Shown: positions 1 through 8,840, counted from the stretch's first letter. The stretch: DNA of 64,000 bases from Rhodocytophaga rosea (GCF_010119975.1 NZ_CP048222.1:7664501-7728500), one strand, 5' to 3'. Notes: generated from the sequence alone by a model not told the origin. A program made the numbers and translations.

Positions 1-684
1 ATCCGAGGTAGCCTCATTTTTGCCTGCTATGCTGCCTAAGACTAATGCGTTGGAACGTGATACCAGGGCTCTGTGGCCAATGGCCGTTGCATTGGTTAAA
101 TTCTGAAGGTTGGAAGGGTTACCAGCTTCAAAGCCAAAGTAAGAGTTACCATTGCCGGTAATATTTTCGATTCCAGCGCTTCTACCTACAAAAGTGTTCT
201 CTCGGCCAATGGTATTACTTAAACCGGCACCGGCACCAAAGAAGGCATTGGAAAAGCTGGTGGTATTGTTTGCACCGGCAGCTTCACCAAAAAAGGCGTT
301 GAAGCTGCCGCTTGTATTGTCTGTGCCGGCAGAAGCGCCAAAGAAGGCATTGCGAAGGCATATTGTATTTTTTCTACCAGCATTTTCACCAAAAAAGGCG
401 TTTAAGCCGCCAGTGGTATTATCTGTACCTGCAAAAGTGCCAAAGAAAGCATTAGCAAACCCATTGGTAATCTTAGAGCCAGCCGATTCACCAAAAAAGG
501 TGTTGCTGTTGCCGCTCGTATTGCTGAATCCGGCAAAAGCACCTACGAACGTATTTCTAGAACCAGTGGTATTGCTTGCACCGGCACCCGGTCCAGCGAA
601 GAAATTCTTAAGCTGGGCGGCTGCTGGTTGAGTAAGTAGTAAAGTGGCAGTCAGCAGGCTAGCAAAGAATCGAAATGTACTCAT
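1..684 (-). CDS. Secreted repeat protein of the tail-fibre/S74 type, partial
   Basis: The minus frame opens with ATG at 684 and stays open to base 1, so the gene runs off the left edge. A signal peptide (about residues 1-22, ending near AAAQ) is followed by repeats of about 14 residues of the form NTFFGxxAGxxNTxG. The last visible part, NATAIGHRALV followed by ALVLGSI, closely matches the same position in the protein at 36117-37811. That protein continues into an S74 intramolecular chaperone domain and a T9SS sorting domain, and the same ending is inferred here. The role is probably a secreted or surface repeat fibre; no enzymatic motif is visible. The plus-strand frame over 152-631 is a shadow of these repeats. 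Confidence 0.8.
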   Translation of the reverse strand, partial: MSTFRFFASLLTATLLLTQPAAAQLKNFFAGPGAGASNTTGSRNTFVGAFAGFSNTSGNSNTFFGESAGSKITNGFANAFFGTFAGTDNTTGGLNAFFGENAGRKNTICLRNAFFGASAGTDNTSGSFNAFFGEAAGANNTTSFSNAFFGAGAGLSNTIGRENTFVGRSAGIENITGNGNSYFGFEAGNPSNLQNLTNATAIGHRALVSRSNALVLGSIAGKNEATSD

Positions 685-792
685 AGAAATTTGTTTTTAT
701 GATAAAATAGGTAGCTCAATTGGGAATAAAGGTAGATCGCTCCCTCTTTCTTAGTGAGAAGCAGACGAGGGAAGTATAATAGTTTGATAGTA

Positions 793-1350
793 TTAATCAA
801 GTTTGTAATACTTTTCAAGATCTTTGTCTCTGCCCATCCATTTGGCAATTCTGGCCAGTAGTCCCAGGAGTCCGTTCATTAGGTGTATACCTCCTGCAAT
901 TTTGGTTTCTGACAGCTCTACTAGCAGGGCTAGATGCCAGATACTTTTGGGCATTCCGTTTGGGTGTATCAGGCCATCAGTGGCTAAGCCATAACCGGCC
1001 TGCAGTGCTTTTTCAAATCCTTGGTTTCCCGGTTCCAGAATTACATCACACATCAGGGTTTCTTTAGAGGTATTAGACCAGGCATGCAGTGTATTAGGAG
1101 GTACTGTAGCTTTTTCACCAGCTTGCAATACGAGTTTTTGCTTATCCATTTGCAAATGGAGTGTTCCAGAACGGACGATAAATGTTTCAGAAAATGAGAG
1201 GTGGTAATGCGGATTTACTTTACCTCCTGAATACACTTCCAGTAAGCCATGTGTACGCTTACCCTTAGTTTCCTTACAGGTTTCCAGGAAGGTCACATAG
1301 TCTTTTTGTACCGGATTATAAAATCTCCGTTGAAGCGTGTTTGTTGTCAT
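793..1350 (-). CDS. Cupin domain protein
   Basis: A 185-residue cytoplasmic protein with one cupin barrel in the first two thirds: NPHYHLSFSETF is the first metal-binding cupin motif (two His and a Glu) and PPNTLHAW contributes the second-motif His. The C-terminal 60 residues look like a helical extension (GLLGLLARIAKWMGRDK). Cupins of this size bind a metal and either sense or convert small molecules; the substrate cannot be told from sequence. It shares its layout, including the C-terminal extension, with the membrane-anchored cupin at 6706-7470. It lies 60 bp downstream of the next minus-strand gene and may be cotranscribed. Confidence 0.8.
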   Translation of the reverse strand: MTTNTLQRRFYNPVQKDYVTFLETCKETKGKRTHGLLEVYSGGKVNPHYHLSFSETFIVRSGTLHLQMDKQKLVLQAGEKATVPPNTLHAWSNTSKETLMCDVILEPGNQGFEKALQAGYGLATDGLIHPNGMPKSIWHLALLVELSETKIAGGIHLMNGLLGLLARIAKWMGRDKDLEKYYKLD

Positions 1351-1410
1351 GATAAATATTGTTTGTATATGAATGTTTGTTCCCTATAAAAAGCGTTTGC
1401 AGCAGGTATT

Positions 1411-1965
1411 TTAATGGAGACTTGGTTTTAAAACATTCCTTTCAGTAGCCATCCCAATCCCTAGTAAAAGCCAGGGCACGCCCCATCCCATAATGGCTAC
1501 TAGGTCCGGGTGGCCGGTAATGATCAGTAGAGGAAACATCACAAGGAATGGATAAAGCCCTACAGAAAGTGGCAAAATGCATTTGATACCCGGCCAGCGT
1601 TTGCTAGCCAATACCTGAATCCCCGTAACTACCATGCCCAGTCCAGATAGTAAGGCACCCAACGGCAGGAACACTCTGGTATTCATATTGAGCCAGTAAC
1701 CGAAAATGTAATTGATTGAATAAGATAATGCCCCGGCAGCGGCGATCGAGACGCCGATACTTTTCCACTTGTTACCGCCTGCAATTTTCCACCGGTACAA
1801 ATTCGATAGGATCACAAGGATACCCATCTGGCCGATTGTCCATAGGCCGCCTAAAACGGCATTGAGGGAATGGCTTTGCGGGAAGGTTGACCAGACAACA
1901 AGCTCTGTCAGATAACAAATGCCTGGTAGAAGGAATATGGATTTTGAAAATTGATTGCTTTTCAT
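1411..1965 (-). CDS. Multi-pass membrane protein of unknown function
   Basis: Family not recognised. The 184-residue product from ATG 1965 has about five to six hydrophobic segments (for example residues 10-30, 40-60, 75-95 and 150-175), so it is an integral inner-membrane protein. The frame can be extended to 2052, but that would overlap the end of the protease gene and add a polar, Asn-rich segment before the first membrane helix, so the internal start is preferred. It is on the same strand as the protease upstream (gap 73 bp). No catalytic or transport signature is visible. Confidence 0.6.
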   Translation of the reverse strand: MKSNQFSKSIFLLPGICYLTELVVWSTFPQSHSLNAVLGGLWTIGQMGILVILSNLYRWKIAGGNKWKSIGVSIAAAGALSYSINYIFGYWLNMNTRVFLPLGALLSGLGMVVTGIQVLASKRWPGIKCILPLSVGLYPFLVMFPLLIITGHPDLVAIMGWGVPWLLLGIGMATERNVLKPSLH

Positions 1966-2038
1966 GTTTGTTTTTGTGGGATTGTTTGAAAAAATATTCA
2001 ACGCCTGCCTATTGCAGGCATTGAAGTATGGACTAAGG

Positions 2039-3676
2039 CTATAGGTCCGCATAGCGGCTGCTTCCTATAGAGGTGGTAGCATCCCATCCCCCGGAAAGCG
2101 TTTGCCTGGCACCAGTGAGTGGATTCACTTTGTACAAGACAGATCCTGAGACCAAGTAAATTACTCCGCCAACGGCCGTCATCCCTTTCACATTGGTGAA
2201 ACTACCTGGTATGGGTGTATAGGTGCCAGTTATTAGATTCATGCGCCTGATACTACTGCCTGACAGGATATAAAGCTCATTTGAACTGCTGAAAAGCGCT
2301 GCCATACCGTTAATATTGTACCAGCCACTGCCATAGCTTCTGTCAACCAGGCCAGTGGTCGTATTCACTTTGTACAGGGCATCCTTCCAGATCACGTACA
2401 GGGCGTTTTTGTGGTAAAACACGGCCTGGGTACCCGACCAGTTTTCTAAGGCATTTACCCCACCAAGCCGGGTCCGGTTGCCAAACCGGTCTATTTTCCA
2501 CAAACGCGTACCATGCTGGGCATAGCAATATCCATAAGGATCAGCTCCGGTGAGGCCAACCGACCCACCCCAGTAATAGTTGCCCAGTTTTTGTTTTTGC
2601 CCATTGAGCCGGTTGACTTTCCATAATGACCCGTTTTCTATGATGCGTAACTCATTTTTGTCTTCAGCAATGCTCCTGGCAGGTGCCAGCATGCCACTTC
2701 CAAGATTGACAAATGAACCATCTTTGGGGTTTACCCCGTATAAACTGCCGTTCCAAATAATATACAGGTTGGAATACATGGATTTTACCGTTCTTGCATC
2801 TGAGCTGGAGGGGCTTTGCCGGTTGAGCGTCCAGAGAGAACCGTCTTTTTTGACCATGGTAGGTAAATTTTTCGGGTCTTTGCTGAAGTCGTAGTTTCCA
2901 TACAGCATGATAGAGTTGAAATCAAAGGGATCGAAATCAAACCCATCACCCTCATAATATTGCCAGAAGTTGTTTTCCTCCTCCTTACTTATGATGTTGT
3001 GCCAGTTGATGATTATATGAGCATCCCGGTCGGCCCGGGCATGTTCGTGCCACAAGCCAATGGTATGCCCGATTTCGTGCATCACTGTACCAGCCGATAC
3101 CCCGCTTTGTACCCTGATCTCCTGCATCCCGCCCTGTCTGCCCAGAGCCGAGGAATTGCCACTTGCCTGGACAAACCGCACATAATCGGTCTGGTTGGTA
3201 CGCGGAACAAAGCGAATGGGTGTGCTGCTCTGCCATGCATTGATGGCATTACTGATAACACTCTCATTTACCCCGGCACCTATTTGGTAGGGGATAATAA
3301 AATCTATCCAGCGCCTGTCCGGATTGGTCATGCCAGCGCCTTCTGTTTTTGCATTCTTGCCGGGCTGAGCCAATTGTTCAGGCGAATTTGGGCCATTGCC
3401 AGAAAGTTGTTCTGGTGAGAGGATGATGTCCCCTTGCCAGACAGCCTGGCCATTCTTTTCCATATACCGGATGGGCTGCCCCTCCAGCACCCCTTCTTTT
3501 ACAATACCGCTAACCCCGGGATAGGCATCTTCAACATTTCGTAGAATTGTGTCGGCAGGCGTTTTCATCTCCGCTGATAGAGGCACTGCCTTTTCCAGTT
3601 CCTGCTTACATGAGGTCAGCAGCGAAAATGATACTAAGAGGCCTGTTGCCCATGGGGGCAGATCATTGAATTTCAT
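2039..3676 (-). CDS. Astacin-like (M12A) zinc metalloprotease lipoprotein
   Basis: A 545-residue exported lipoprotein: the lipobox LLTSC ends at Cys23. The astacin zinc site starts at His200 as HEIGHTIGLWHEHARADRD, with three zinc-binding His residues and the general-base Glu. The SIMLYG stretch near residue 255 is the Met-turn. The C-terminal half (from about residue 300) is a series of about 45-residue repeats of the type LYxVNxxTGxxxxLG, resembling beta-propeller or tectonin-like blades, probably for binding. It would act at the cell envelope as an endopeptidase; the target is unknown. The catalytic motif is complete and the frame is intact. Confidence 0.9.
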   Translation of the reverse strand: MKFNDLPPWATGLLVSFSLLTSCKQELEKAVPLSAEMKTPADTILRNVEDAYPGVSGIVKEGVLEGQPIRYMEKNGQAVWQGDIILSPEQLSGNGPNSPEQLAQPGKNAKTEGAGMTNPDRRWIDFIIPYQIGAGVNESVISNAINAWQSSTPIRFVPRTNQTDYVRFVQASGNSSALGRQGGMQEIRVQSGVSAGTVMHEIGHTIGLWHEHARADRDAHIIINWHNIISKEEENNFWQYYEGDGFDFDPFDFNSIMLYGNYDFSKDPKNLPTMVKKDGSLWTLNRQSPSSSDARTVKSMYSNLYIIWNGSLYGVNPKDGSFVNLGSGMLAPARSIAEDKNELRIIENGSLWKVNRLNGQKQKLGNYYWGGSVGLTGADPYGYCYAQHGTRLWKIDRFGNRTRLGGVNALENWSGTQAVFYHKNALYVIWKDALYKVNTTTGLVDRSYGSGWYNINGMAALFSSSNELYILSGSSIRRMNLITGTYTPIPGSFTNVKGMTAVGGVIYLVSGSVLYKVNPLTGARQTLSGGWDATTSIGSSRYADL

Positions 3677-3952
3677 AAAATTTTTAAAGTTTTTAGTTAT
3701 ATAAGAGCCTTTTTGTAAAGGTGTTGATGGAGCTAGATTCTAGTTCAGTAATGAGGTGGCAAAGCTAGCCTGTCCCCTCACTGTAATAAATAGTACTTTA
3801 ATCCTAATTCTTGGCTGCAAATTGGTCAAAAGCAATTAGGCTTGGCAAGCATGTCAGAGTTAGCCAGTGGGTCTTTTCAGGTGATTGATTGGCTAGGTTG
3901 CTTGGTGATGTAAGCCTTTTAGGATCAAACTTCTTGGGGTGAGTGTATATCC
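3677..3952. other. Intergenic, nothing recognised
   Basis: This A/T-rich gap lies between the protease gene and the NTF2-like gene, both on the minus strand. It must hold the promoter of the protease and the 3' end of the transcript coming from the hydrolase pair. No convincing hairpin terminator or repeat was seen. Confidence 0.4.
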
Positions 3953-4450
3953 TCACCTCTCATACTGGCACAGGGTGTCTGATTTCAAGTCGACATTGTG
4001 ATAGACCACTATCTTCCAGTCACTCCTTTCTTTCTCAAAAACCTGAAGGAGCCTGCTATAGAGCCGTCCGTGGGAATCAATATGTACCCCTGTTGGTACT
4101 CTATCTTTTGAGAGCCCTGAGATATAGGCCAGGGTTTCTACAATAGCCACCTCAGGTCTTAGAAGCCGGAAGGATACTACTTCCTGCTGCAATACTGTGT
4201 TAGCAAATATTCCCTGAAACAGCTCCCTATGCCGGTCAAGAAATTGCTTTTGTCCGCAGAAGAACATACCCCCGATATTTGTAAAGGTGCCACTCTGTGT
4301 GAAATGCTTTGCATAAGCAGGTGCATCGCCGCTGTTCCAGGAAAAGACTTCCTGTTCAAGAATAGCCCGGAAGGCCAGTGAAACTGTATCGCCATTATCT
4401 TTTACTCTTGTAGCTAAAAACAGAAGTATGGATATCAAAGCACTCCTCAT
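3953..4450 (-). CDS. SnoaL/NTF2-like DUF4440-type protein
   Basis: A 165-residue protein whose body has the cone-shaped NTF2/DUF4440 pattern: AILEQEVFSWNSGDAPAYAK, a TFTNIGG strand, and the C-terminal WKIVVYHNVDL. Members are small ligand-binding or isomerase-like proteins, often exported. The N-terminus is hydrophobic (ALISILLFLAT), so export is possible. Its start overlaps the stop of the alpha/beta hydrolase at 4447-5289 by four bases (ATGA), which indicates translational coupling in one operon. The substrate is unknown. Confidence 0.75.
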   Translation of the reverse strand: MRSALISILLFLATRVKDNGDTVSLAFRAILEQEVFSWNSGDAPAYAKHFTQSGTFTNIGGMFFCGQKQFLDRHRELFQGIFANTVLQQEVVSFRLLRPEVAIVETLAYISGLSKDRVPTGVHIDSHGRLYSRLLQVFEKERSDWKIVVYHNVDLKSDTLCQYER

Positions 4451-5289
4451 GGGTAGCTTGTATTAAATTTCAAGATCAGATCCGCTAATGCTTGCGGCCG
4501 GGAAAAGAAAGGAGAATGGCTCGTGGACAGCGTTACAATTTGATTCACAGGTACATTTGTAGCCATCTGGAACATATCTCCATTCCTGGCCTCCAGGCAA
4601 AGGATGTAATACTTAGGAATAGCTCCATAAATAGCATCAGACAACTGAACAGGCGTAGCAAACGGTGCCACTGGTTGCCTGCTAAGATTTGCTTTGGCAA
4701 ACGAAATATCCTCTGGCAAACAGTCGTGATACAAAAAATGAGCAACCCTGGCTGTATCCAACCTAAAAGTAGTCCCCTGTTCATCGAAGATAAAACTACT
4801 GGTAAAATCAGGTTCCCCCGTTTCCGAAGGCGGTAAAAATTTGGCAGCCAGCGAGAAAACGGATTCTCCATTACCAGGCAGGAACGCATCCAGGAAAATT
4901 AATTTCTCCACTTTACTAGCTCCCAGTCGCTCAGCTGCTCCCGCAATGGTAACGCCTCCGGAAGAATGACCCACTAAGATAACCGGACCGGTTTGCGCAT
5001 GGGCAACATCCACCACTTTTTGCACATAATCGTTTAGTGTAACCTTTTCCGGGTGCGTCTTATCCTCACCGTGACTAGGCAGGTCAATGGCTAGAACCCG
5101 GTGACCCTGAGCCTCTAGTAGTGGCACTACTTTCTTCCAGGCCCACCCTCCGTGGCCGGCTCCATGCACCAGCAAGTAAGTCTTGGGTGAAGTTATTTTA
5201 TTGTTTGCAGGTTCATCCTTACAGGAGACGAGCAATAGAAGAGACAATATTATTCCTGTTGCCCAAATGGGCAGAAACGTTGTTTTCAT
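4447..5289 (-). CDS. Alpha/beta hydrolase lipoprotein
   Basis: A 280-residue alpha/beta hydrolase with an N-terminal lipobox (LLLLVSC, Cys23) that anchors it to the envelope. The oxyanion-loop motif is VHGAGHGGWAW (about residues 42-52), the nucleophile elbow is GHSSGG (about 107-112), and the catalytic His lies in TSHSPFFSRP near the C-terminus. This HGAxHGxWxW plus SHSPFFS arrangement is typical of small esterases of the plant hydroxynitrile lyase/EstC-like group. It is paralogous to the hydrolase at 5438-6199, but that one lacks a signal. It is translationally coupled to the downstream NTF2-like gene. Confidence 0.85.
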   Translation of the reverse strand: MKTTFLPIWATGIILSLLLLVSCKDEPANNKITSPKTYLLVHGAGHGGWAWKKVVPLLEAQGHRVLAIDLPSHGEDKTHPEKVTLNDYVQKVVDVAHAQTGPVILVGHSSGGVTIAGAAERLGASKVEKLIFLDAFLPGNGESVFSLAAKFLPPSETGEPDFTSSFIFDEQGTTFRLDTARVAHFLYHDCLPEDISFAKANLSRQPVAPFATPVQLSDAIYGAIPKYYILCLEARNGDMFQMATNVPVNQIVTLSTSHSPFFSRPQALADLILKFNTSYP

Positions 5290-5437
5290 AATATGTGGAT
5301 TTTAATAATTGATTAAATAAGCCCTAGGATGTGAATACCGGGCAGAGCAGGCTCACCATGTTGATTTGGGCGATAGAATTTGCCATAATGATTCGGATAG
5401 TAACATGCGTATCTCGTGGCTCAAAGGTGTGAATAGA

Positions 5438-6199
5438 TTAATTTATCCCGGTAAATATCTCCACTAGTTTCTCAGGCATAGAGAAAAAAGGGGAATGGCT
5501 GCTTGAAAGTGTATATACTTGCTGACAAGGCACATGGGTTGAGAGGAATGTTTTGTCCATGTCCTGGCTTTCGGTGCAAAGGATATAATATTTGGGTATC
5601 ACGCCATAGACCTGATCAGTCAAATGAAGGGGCGTTGCCAATGGGGCAATGGGTTCTTTTGACAGCCGGGATAGAGCAAACGCTTTGTCTTCTTCCAGGC
5701 AATCGTGACAGAAAATCTGAGCAGCCATTTCCCGGTTTACCCAGTTGGTTTTGTGATCATGTGAAATAATAATGTTTTCCACAAGGTGGGGTCTGCGTGA
5801 ATCTGAGGTCAAACGTTGAAGCGTAGCTTCCACCAGTGCAAAGAGAGAATCACCGTTTCTGGGCAAAAAAGCATCCAGGTAGAGTAAAGCCTGAACTTTT
5901 TGGGGACCTAACTTTTCTGCTGCTTGTGAAATGACGATACCTGCCATCGAATGTCCGACCAGGATTATCTGTCCTTGTTGATCAGTAGCCGTTTTCACTA
6001 CAGCCTGGACGTAATCTTCCAACGTAATATCAGGTAAAGGCTGGGTATCTTGCCCGTGCCCTGGCAAGTCGATAGCGATTGCTTTGTGACCTTTGGCTTG
6101 CAATAACGGGATCACTTTATTCCAGCACCAGGCACCATGCCAGGCGCCGTGAATGAGCAGGTACGTTTTAAAGGATGGAGAAAATGCTTCTTTTTTCAT
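5438..6199 (-). CDS. Cytoplasmic alpha/beta hydrolase
   Basis: A 253-residue alpha/beta hydrolase with the same motifs as its neighbour: IHGAWHGAWCW near the N-terminus, the nucleophile elbow GHSMAG, and the catalytic His in SSHSPFFSMP. There is no signal peptide, so it is cytoplasmic. Upstream of its start (6284-6329) lie two 22-bp-spaced direct repeats that also precede the cupin at 6706-7470, and beyond them a decayed fragment of the AraC gene. It is therefore probably under control of the AraC regulator at 7599-8471. The substrate is unknown; an ester is inferred from the family. Confidence 0.85.
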   Translation of the reverse strand: MKKEAFSPSFKTYLLIHGAWHGAWCWNKVIPLLQAKGHKAIAIDLPGHGQDTQPLPDITLEDYVQAVVKTATDQQGQIILVGHSMAGIVISQAAEKLGPQKVQALLYLDAFLPRNGDSLFALVEATLQRLTSDSRRPHLVENIIISHDHKTNWVNREMAAQIFCHDCLEEDKAFALSRLSKEPIAPLATPLHLTDQVYGVIPKYYILCTESQDMDKTFLSTHVPCQQVYTLSSSHSPFFSMPEKLVEIFTGIN

Positions 6200-6283
6200 G
6201 ATTTAATTAACTTAATGATTAAAAATAGATTGGCTTTGTGTTCAAATAATTATAAGGCAAATATGGGCGGTATTTACTAGTAT

Positions 6284-6329
6284 CAGGTGGTAAAAAAGGG
6301 ACAAAAGGCTGGTAAAAAAAGGACATTGT
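6284..6329. promoter_or_regulatory. Candidate AraC operator: 22-bp-spaced direct repeats
   Basis: Two copies of TGGTAAAAAA followed by GGACA begin at 6288 and 6310, exactly 22 bp apart. The block is nearly identical to one at 7554-7598 (about 93% over 43 bp), while the adjoining duplicated AraC 3' segment has drifted to roughly 70%. AraC-family proteins commonly bind direct repeats two helical turns apart. The block is 85 bp upstream of the hydrolase start at 6199. That it is a binding site is inferred. Confidence 0.55.
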
Positions 6330-6335
6330 CACACC

Positions 6336-6530
6336 GGGTAAGCCCAAGACCAGGCGCTGCTTTTTAGAGTTGGTCGATAAGGTCTAGTATCTGCTCCGGC
6401 GAGTTGCTTGCCAGAACGTGAAAGTCATCGGGGGTATGATCTGTAAATTCTTTGTACTAACCGACAAGGTACTGATAATCGAAATAGCCGCATGTTACAA
6501 AGCTATTTGTAGCCAATCCAGGTTTGACGT
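6336..6530 (-). pseudogene. Decayed duplicate of the 3' end of the AraC gene
   Basis: This stretch aligns with the last ~190 bases of the AraC gene at 7599-8471. Shared blocks include GGGGGTATGAT, AATTCTTT and GATAATCGAAATAGCCGCAT. Indels and stop codons break the frame and only the second helix-turn-helix and tail are represented. It shows that the region AraC 3' end plus operator plus downstream gene was duplicated, leaving one hydrolase and one cupin downstream of each copy. No product is expected. Confidence 0.7.
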
Positions 6531-6705
6531 TAGCGGTTTAATCTTAAAATAGCTTTGCAATTTAGGACCATATATGTTGCAAATCTTCGCCAATCCAGTA
6601 TTGCCCTGAACCATTTCTTCTATTACAAACTATCCTTCTGTATAACTCATTAAGAAACGCTATATAATTTACTCCAAGTAAAACAACCCAATGAAGGAGG
6701 TATTT
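6531..6705. other. Intergenic, no gene seen
   Basis: A/T-rich spacer between the AraC remnant and the 3' end of the membrane cupin gene. No reading frame, repeat or clear terminator was recognised. Confidence 0.4.
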
Positions 6706-7470
6706 TTATATTGGTTTTTTCCATTTCTTTGAATATTGCGGTTTCCAGGTCCGGTAGCCTAAGAGCCTCGCTGTTGGGGCAAGAATGAATGAAAGAATTT
6801 TTTGGGCCCGTATCGGTATATCTGCCCTATAAGTTTTGTAATAATCAACAAATAGCATGGCCTGTAGAAAGAATTCTATTTTTGACCTGGCTTGTGCTTT
6901 TTCCGTGAAGAATCCATGCGTTTGGGCAAGCATCAGATCATGCCTGGCAGCCGGTGAAACTTTATTAATAGTAACAAGTTCCACACTCCCCTTATTGACC
7001 GGTTGGTGAGCAGTGCCCCTGGGAATTGTCATTGAATCCCCTGGTCCAAGTACATGCTCGGAGCCGTTGCAGATCAGGGTAAGCTTTCCCTGTATCACTT
7101 TAAAAGTTTCATGATAGTCACTATGGATATGGGCGCTGGGCACGGCTCCGCCCGGTTTGAGATGGAACTCCCGTAACGAATAGGCGCCGCTGGTCTCTAT
7201 TCCGCTTTTTAGAAAGATGATTTGCTCACCGGCAAATGGATTGGTAATAACGTCTCCCGAAACCGGGTACATGGTGTCATTGGGAACGGGTTCAGGGAAA
7301 ACATACCGATGGAGCAACTGTCCAACCAAGATATATACTACTAGAAGGCAGAGGATCACAGAAAAGGGATGGTAGATTTTTTTAGTAAAAGCAGCACTGT
7401 CACTGAACCGGTACGTTTTAGCCGGTTGAGAACAGGTTTTACCAACTTGAGAAAATGGATCAGGTGTCAT
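6706..7470 (-). CDS. Membrane-anchored cupin protein
   Basis: A 254-residue protein with a short cytoplasmic N-terminus, one transmembrane helix (about residues 36-54, PFSVILCLLVVYILVGQLL) and a cupin domain at about residues 95-175. Metal-ligand motifs are visible: AHIHSDYHETF in motif 1 and PRGTAHQP in motif 2. A C-terminal helical tail follows, as in the cupin at 793-1350. The mRNA leader contains a nested inverted repeat (7476-7533) ending six bases before the start. An upstream ATG at 7488 encodes a six-residue peptide MKQIKL whose stop overlaps this start as ATGA. Control by the adjacent AraC protein is inferred from the direct repeats at 7554-7598. Confidence 0.75.
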   Translation of the reverse strand: MTPDPFSQVGKTCSQPAKTYRFSDSAAFTKKIYHPFSVILCLLVVYILVGQLLHRYVFPEPVPNDTMYPVSGDVITNPFAGEQIIFLKSGIETSGAYSLREFHLKPGGAVPSAHIHSDYHETFKVIQGKLTLICNGSEHVLGPGDSMTIPRGTAHQPVNKGSVELVTINKVSPAARHDLMLAQTHGFFTEKAQARSKIEFFLQAMLFVDYYKTYRADIPIRAQKILSFILAPTARLLGYRTWKPQYSKKWKKPI

Positions 7471-7475
7471 AGCTT

Positions 7476-7533
7476 AATTTGCTTCATAATTAAATATATT
7501 GACTTAGTAGTCAAGTAAATCATGAAGCAAATT
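7476..7533 (-). promoter_or_regulatory. Nested inverted repeat in the leader of the cupin gene
   Basis: Outer arms AATTTGCTTCAT (7476-7487) and ATGAAGCAAATT (7522-7533) are perfect 12-base complements. Inside them sits a second palindrome, TTGACT TAGT AGTCAA (7499-7514). In the mRNA the outer stem ends just before the cupin start and would hold the ATG of a six-codon leader peptide. It could be a DNA operator, a translational switch, or both. Confidence 0.5.
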
Positions 7534-7553
7534 TGAGAGTTATATACCAAAAG

Positions 7554-7598
7554 CAGGTGGTAAAAAACGGACAAAGGGCTGGTAAAAAAAGGACATTG
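7554..7598. promoter_or_regulatory. Candidate AraC operator: 22-bp-spaced direct repeats
   Basis: TGGTAAAAAA followed by GGACA occurs at 7558 and 7580, 22 bp apart, directly after the AraC stop codon and about 85 bp upstream of the cupin start at 7470. It matches the block at 6284-6329 in sequence, spacing and distance to the downstream gene. Confidence 0.55.
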
Positions 7599-8471
7599 TT
7601 ACTCAGGTAGCAAAGCTGACCGGGCACGGCTTTTATAGATCTCATCGGTTAGGCCAAGTCTTTGCTCAGGGGAGTTGCTTTCAAGCAGGTGAAAGTCGGT
7701 GGGGGTATGATGGGTGAATTCTTTATACTCTTTCACTAGGTGCTGATAATCGAAATAGCCGCATTCCAACGCTATTTGCAACCAATCTTTATTTGGATAC
7801 GCATTCTTTGTATGGATTGCTCTAGTAAACCGAATGATTCTCAGGTATGTCTTAGGATTCACACCGGTCCGTTCAAAAAACTTCCTAATGAACTGCTTGG
7901 ATGATAAGCATGCTTCCCCTGAGAGATAGTCTAGAGAAACTTTGCCACCTGAACAAATCATCCACCTACTTACTGTATCGAGTCGGTGCATCTCTTTGCG
8001 GGTGTTGCCTGCTAAGGAAGTTATAAACCGGTCAGCGATCTGTGTCATCTGGTTGTAGCTAGTGGCATTTTGCAACTCTTCAAGGATGAAGCGAATATGG
8101 CTTGAAAAGATAGCTTCTGCATCCAGGTATCTACCGGTTAGCTCAAAGGATGGAATGCCGAAAAGCCGAAATAAGGCAGTGGGCTGAAAAGCAATGTTAA
8201 AGGTCATAAAATCTTTGCCCAGCAGATAGCGATTAATAACCGATGTCTGCTGACCTGCCAGAACTACAGGAAAGTGATAATCTGTTGTTGGACCACCCCC
8301 TAATTGAACAAGTTCGCGTTCCCGGAGAAAGAAATGAAGACATACCTCCGGCCTAGGCGCATAGGCTTTCAGGATAGGTTCTTTAGCCTGCATAAAGTCA
8401 AAGTGAACGATTCGGTAACACTGCACGAATTCGTTCAGGGAGGGATGAGGCTTAAAATCTTGCAAAATCAT
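7599..8471 (-). CDS. AraC-family transcriptional regulator
   Basis: A 290-residue regulator. The C-terminal third has two helix-turn-helix units: LSGEACLSSKQFIRKFFERTG, then IALECGYFDYQHLVKEYKEFT followed by TPTDF, the standard AraC signature. The N-terminal part (MILQDFKPHPSLNEFVQCYR) is of the DUF6597 type found in many Bacteroidota AraC proteins. The start at 8471 is preferred because conserved sequence begins there; the frame extends to 8528 with a less likely N-terminus. Likely targets are the downstream cupin and hydrolase. An inverted pair of the same half-site at 8891-8920 may indicate a further target. Confidence 0.85.
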   Translation of the reverse strand: MILQDFKPHPSLNEFVQCYRIVHFDFMQAKEPILKAYAPRPEVCLHFFLRERELVQLGGGPTTDYHFPVVLAGQQTSVINRYLLGKDFMTFNIAFQPTALFRLFGIPSFELTGRYLDAEAIFSSHIRFILEELQNATSYNQMTQIADRFITSLAGNTRKEMHRLDTVSRWMICSGGKVSLDYLSGEACLSSKQFIRKFFERTGVNPKTYLRIIRFTRAIHTKNAYPNKDWLQIALECGYFDYQHLVKEYKEFTHHTPTDFHLLESNSPEQRLGLTDEIYKSRARSALLPE

Positions 8472-8840
8472 AGTAAGCGTAGTATAGAAAAGCAAATGTT
8501 CAAAAGCATTTTCCAGACGTAGATTCAAACACCAAAGTGTCTTTTTAAGATGTCCAGGTGAGCACGCTGCATTTGACTTGTAACTTTTTACTATAACTAT
8601 GTCTTGTTATAAGGCTTTTACCCTACCTACAATACCTGTATTTCTAAGGACATATTGTATGGATTGGTGGTATATAAACAAAAGTTGCCCATCCATGCTA
8701 AGTAAGCGGGCCAACTATGATTTACTAAAAGTGATTTACACAATTAGGTAGTAAGGCATAGCCTCAAAATACGGTGGCTGATACCATAGAAGTTAGCTTA
8801 CTCATATTTATGTCTGTTATCTAGTTGATCCTAGTGTGTG

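Noticed and set aside
152-631. 159-residue plus-strand frame rich in FxPAxxPKKA repeats
   Set aside because: It is the antisense of the NTFFGxxAG repeat region of the minus-strand gene at 1-684; the repeats leave the opposite strand free of stops.
2960-3418. 152-residue plus-strand frame inside the astacin gene
   Set aside because: It lies wholly over the zinc-site region of a clearly real minus-strand protease gene and has no domain of its own.
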